Shown in pieces: positions 12,501-14,188 of a stretch of 14,188 nt of DNA. Under the pieces are notes generated by a model. It did not search any database and was not told the origin of the DNA. It worked only from the letters and a program-made list of their open reading frames with translations. Location of the stretch: assembly GCA_900321515.1 (NCBI GenBank), contig ONWI01000139.1, forward strand, positions 1-14,188, in the 5' to 3' direction. The position numbers and the translations under genes were made by a program. Numbering within the stretch: position 1 is the stretch's first letter; every line of letters starts with the position of its first letter. The stretch comes from an uncultured Eubacteriales bacterium. GTDB taxonomy: Bacteria; Bacillota; Clostridia; Oscillospirales; Acutalibacteraceae.

Positions 12501-14018
12501 ATGAAACAGAAAAATATTCTTGAATATCTCGAGGCAACCGTTTCACGGCTGCCCGATAAGACAGCCTTTGCAGATGACGTCTGTGAGATGACATTTTCTC
12601 AGGTGTATCATGACAGCCGGGCTATCGGGAGCGTGCTGGTGGAAAAAAATCTTTGCGGTGAGCCGATTGTGGTTTTTATGCCCAAAAGCCCCGCAACAAT
12701 CGCTGCGTTTTTCGGATGTGTGTATGGCGGCTGTTATTATGTGCCGATTGATCCCGAAATGCCGCGCTTCAGAATAGAACTTATTTTTGAAAATCTCAGG
12801 CCGAAGGCCATTATATGCGACAGAGGCGTTGCCTCTGAACTGGAATCGTACCAGCACAGCGGAGAATTGCTTTTTTACGACGCTCTTGTAAAATGTGAAA
12901 TTGACAGCCGCAGGCTGGACGTTATCAGAGAACGACAGATCGACACTGACCCGGTTTACATAGTCTTCACGTCCGGTTCCACCGGTGTTCCGAAAGGTGT
13001 AGTCGCCTGTCACCGTTCGGTTATGGACTATATCGAGCAGCTTTCTGATGTGCTTGGTTTTTCCGAACAGACAGTATTTGCCAATCAGTCGCCGCTGTAC
13101 TTTGACGCCTGCCTCAAGGAGCTTTATCCCACAATAAAGTTCGGCGCTACGACATATCTGACGCCCAAGCAGCTTTTTATGTTCCCGATCAAACTGGTGG
13201 AGTATCTAAACCTTCATAAGGTCAATACCGTGTGCTGGGTTGTTTCTGCGCTGACCATGATATCTGCATTCAATACCTTCGACAAGGTGAAGCCGGAATA
13301 TCTTACGACAGTGGCTTTCGGGAGCGAGGTCTTCCCGATAAAGCAGTTCAAGCGCTGGAGAGAGGCTCTTCCGGAGGCGTCATTTACCAACCTTTACGGA
13401 CCCACCGAAACAACCGGAATGTGCTGTTACTATCGTGTGGACAGGGATTTTGCCCCGGAAGATGTCATCCCCATCGGCAGACCGTTTCACAACCGTGAAA
13501 TACTGCTGCTGACGCAGGACAACAGGCTGGCACAGCCCGGGGAAACCGGAGAAATCTGCGTGCGCGGAACGGCGCTGACACTCGGTTATTATCACGACTT
13601 TGACAGAACCGGGGAGGTCTTTGTGCAGAATCCGCTGAACGACCGTTATCCGGATTTGATCTATCGCACGGGTGACATCGGCAGATGGAATGAGCGAGGC
13701 GAATTGATCTTCGTTTCGCGCAAGGATCACCAGATCAAACATATGGGGCATCGCGTGGAGCTGGGTGAAATTGAAGCCAATGTCAACCGGCTGGCAGGAG
13801 TTTCCATGTGCTGCTGTCTTTTCAAGAAGGAAAAAGATAAAATAGAGCTGTTTTATGTCGGCGAAATCGGAGAGGCGGAACTGCTTGCGGCATTAAAGGA
13901 TAACCTGCCGCGCTATATGCTGCCCAACCGTACAAAGAAGCTGGACAGCCTGCCGTTGACTCCGAATGGAAAGACTGACCGCATGAAGCTTCAGCAAATG
14001 ATGGAAAACCCGCAATAA
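12501..14018 (+). CDS. Stand-alone amino-acid adenylation enzyme (DltA-like carrier-protein ligase)
   Basis: The enzyme should activate an amino acid with ATP and load it on the phosphopantetheine of the carrier protein encoded next. At 505 residues it matches DltA length and has no condensation or carrier domain. Core motifs are VFTSGSTGVPKG (155-166), NLYGPTE (297-303), YRTGDIGRW (388-396), VSRKDHQIKHMGHRVELGEIE split around 405-425, and LTPNGKTDR with catalytic Lys491. Asp202 in YFDAC is the residue that holds the substrate amino group. By eye, the Cys of DltA's FCGEV, tied to D-alanine choice, is Gly274 (FGSEVFP), and the pocket includes Lys206, so the substrate may not be D-alanine. AGGAGA lies about 12 bases before ATG 12501. 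It is part of an operon with the racemase upstream and the carrier downstream. Confidence 0.92.
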   Translation: MKQKNILEYLEATVSRLPDKTAFADDVCEMTFSQVYHDSRAIGSVLVEKNLCGEPIVVFMPKSPATIAAFFGCVYGGCYYVPIDPEMPRFRIELIFENLRPKAIICDRGVASELESYQHSGELLFYDALVKCEIDSRRLDVIRERQIDTDPVYIVFTSGSTGVPKGVVACHRSVMDYIEQLSDVLGFSEQTVFANQSPLYFDACLKELYPTIKFGATTYLTPKQLFMFPIKLVEYLNLHKVNTVCWVVSALTMISAFNTFDKVKPEYLTTVAFGSEVFPIKQFKRWREALPEASFTNLYGPTETTGMCCYYRVDRDFAPEDVIPIGRPFHNREILLLTQDNRLAQPGETGEICVRGTALTLGYYHDFDRTGEVFVQNPLNDRYPDLIYRTGDIGRWNERGELIFVSRKDHQIKHMGHRVELGEIEANVNRLAGVSMCCCLFKKEKDKIELFYVGEIGEAELLAALKDNLPRYMLPNRTKKLDSLPLTPNGKTDRMKLQQMMENPQ

Positions 14019-14066
14019 AAATCGGACGTTTGTATAAGCAAAACAAAGAAAAAGGAGGTATGCATT

Positions 14067-14188
14067 TTGAAAGAACTTCTTGAAATACTGAACGAACTGC
14101 ATCCCGACGTTGACTTTACAACCCAAAAGGGTTTGGTTGACGATCGGATTATCGACTCTTTGGATATCATTTCGCTGATTTCCGAAAT
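14067..14188 (+). CDS. Acyl/peptidyl carrier protein, N-terminal part (runs off the window)
   Basis: Forty codons are visible, ending at the window edge. The sequence begins MKELLEILNELHPDVDF, with a first helix, then LVDDRIIDSLDIISLISE. Ser31 in DSLDI is the expected phosphopantetheine attachment site of DltC-like and NRPS carrier proteins. The start is TTG 14067, placed by a strong AAAGGAGG (14051-14058) 8 bases upstream; an ATG at 14060 is out of frame and stops after seven codons. It starts 48 bases past the adenylation gene and is the probable partner that receives the activated amino acid. Confidence 0.85.
   Translation, partial: MKELLEILNELHPDVDFTTQKGLVDDRIIDSLDIISLISE

Noticed and set aside
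12543..13751. Minus-strand frames of 156 and 123 codons
   Set aside because: They are shadows of the adenylation gene with no domain signatures.

Overview
The window looks like chromosomal DNA of an endospore-forming Clostridia member, most like the Oscillospiraceae/Ruminococcus group. The reasons are a SpoIIP sporulation hydrolase, AGGAGG-type ribosome sites, consensus TTGACA-17-TATAAT promoters, a DUF4358 lipoprotein beside an MBOAT/DHHW pair, and GC-rich intergenic repeats of a kind common in gut Firmicutes. The genus is an inference; I ran no search.

Region 1 (1-1900, minus strand) holds a tRNA-Val(GAC) with its own promoter and terminator. Next comes an RtcB-type RNA ligase gene whose 3' end overlaps an unannotated small ORF (280-396). 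The rtcB leader carries a roughly 200 bp repeat element. Region 2 (1897-3804) is a phage-like control module: a LexA/CI-type XRE-S24 regulator diverges from a three-gene minus-strand set (Cro-like HTH, tiny zinc ribbon, sigma-region-4-like DUF1492 protein). Two matching inverted repeats in the shared promoter region look like operators.

Region 3 (3840-8536, plus strand) is a cell-surface cluster. It has a membrane-anchored transglutaminase-like protein behind a leader with a possible attenuator, a DUF4358 lipoprotein, a second copy of the repeat element, an MBOAT O-acyltransferase and a DHHW (AlgJ/AlgX-like) protein. The MBOAT and DHHW genes are translationally coupled and probably O-acylate an exported glycan.

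Region 4 (8572-10477, minus strand) has a double zinc-ribbon membrane protein and spoIIP, with a sigma-E-like promoter upstream of spoIIP. Region 5 (10686 to the end, plus strand) is an operon with its own promoter: a second transglutaminase-like surface protein, an Asp/Glu racemase-family enzyme, a stand-alone DltA-like adenylation enzyme, and the start of a carrier protein with a DSL phosphopantetheine site, cut by the window edge. This last set looks like a dlt-like route that makes, activates and carries an amino acid, possibly a D-amino acid other than alanine, for attachment to the cell surface. It is the best candidate here for an undescribed system. The MBOAT/DHHW pair about 3 kb upstream supplies the two protein types (DltB-like, DltD/AlgJ-like) missing from the visible part of that operon.
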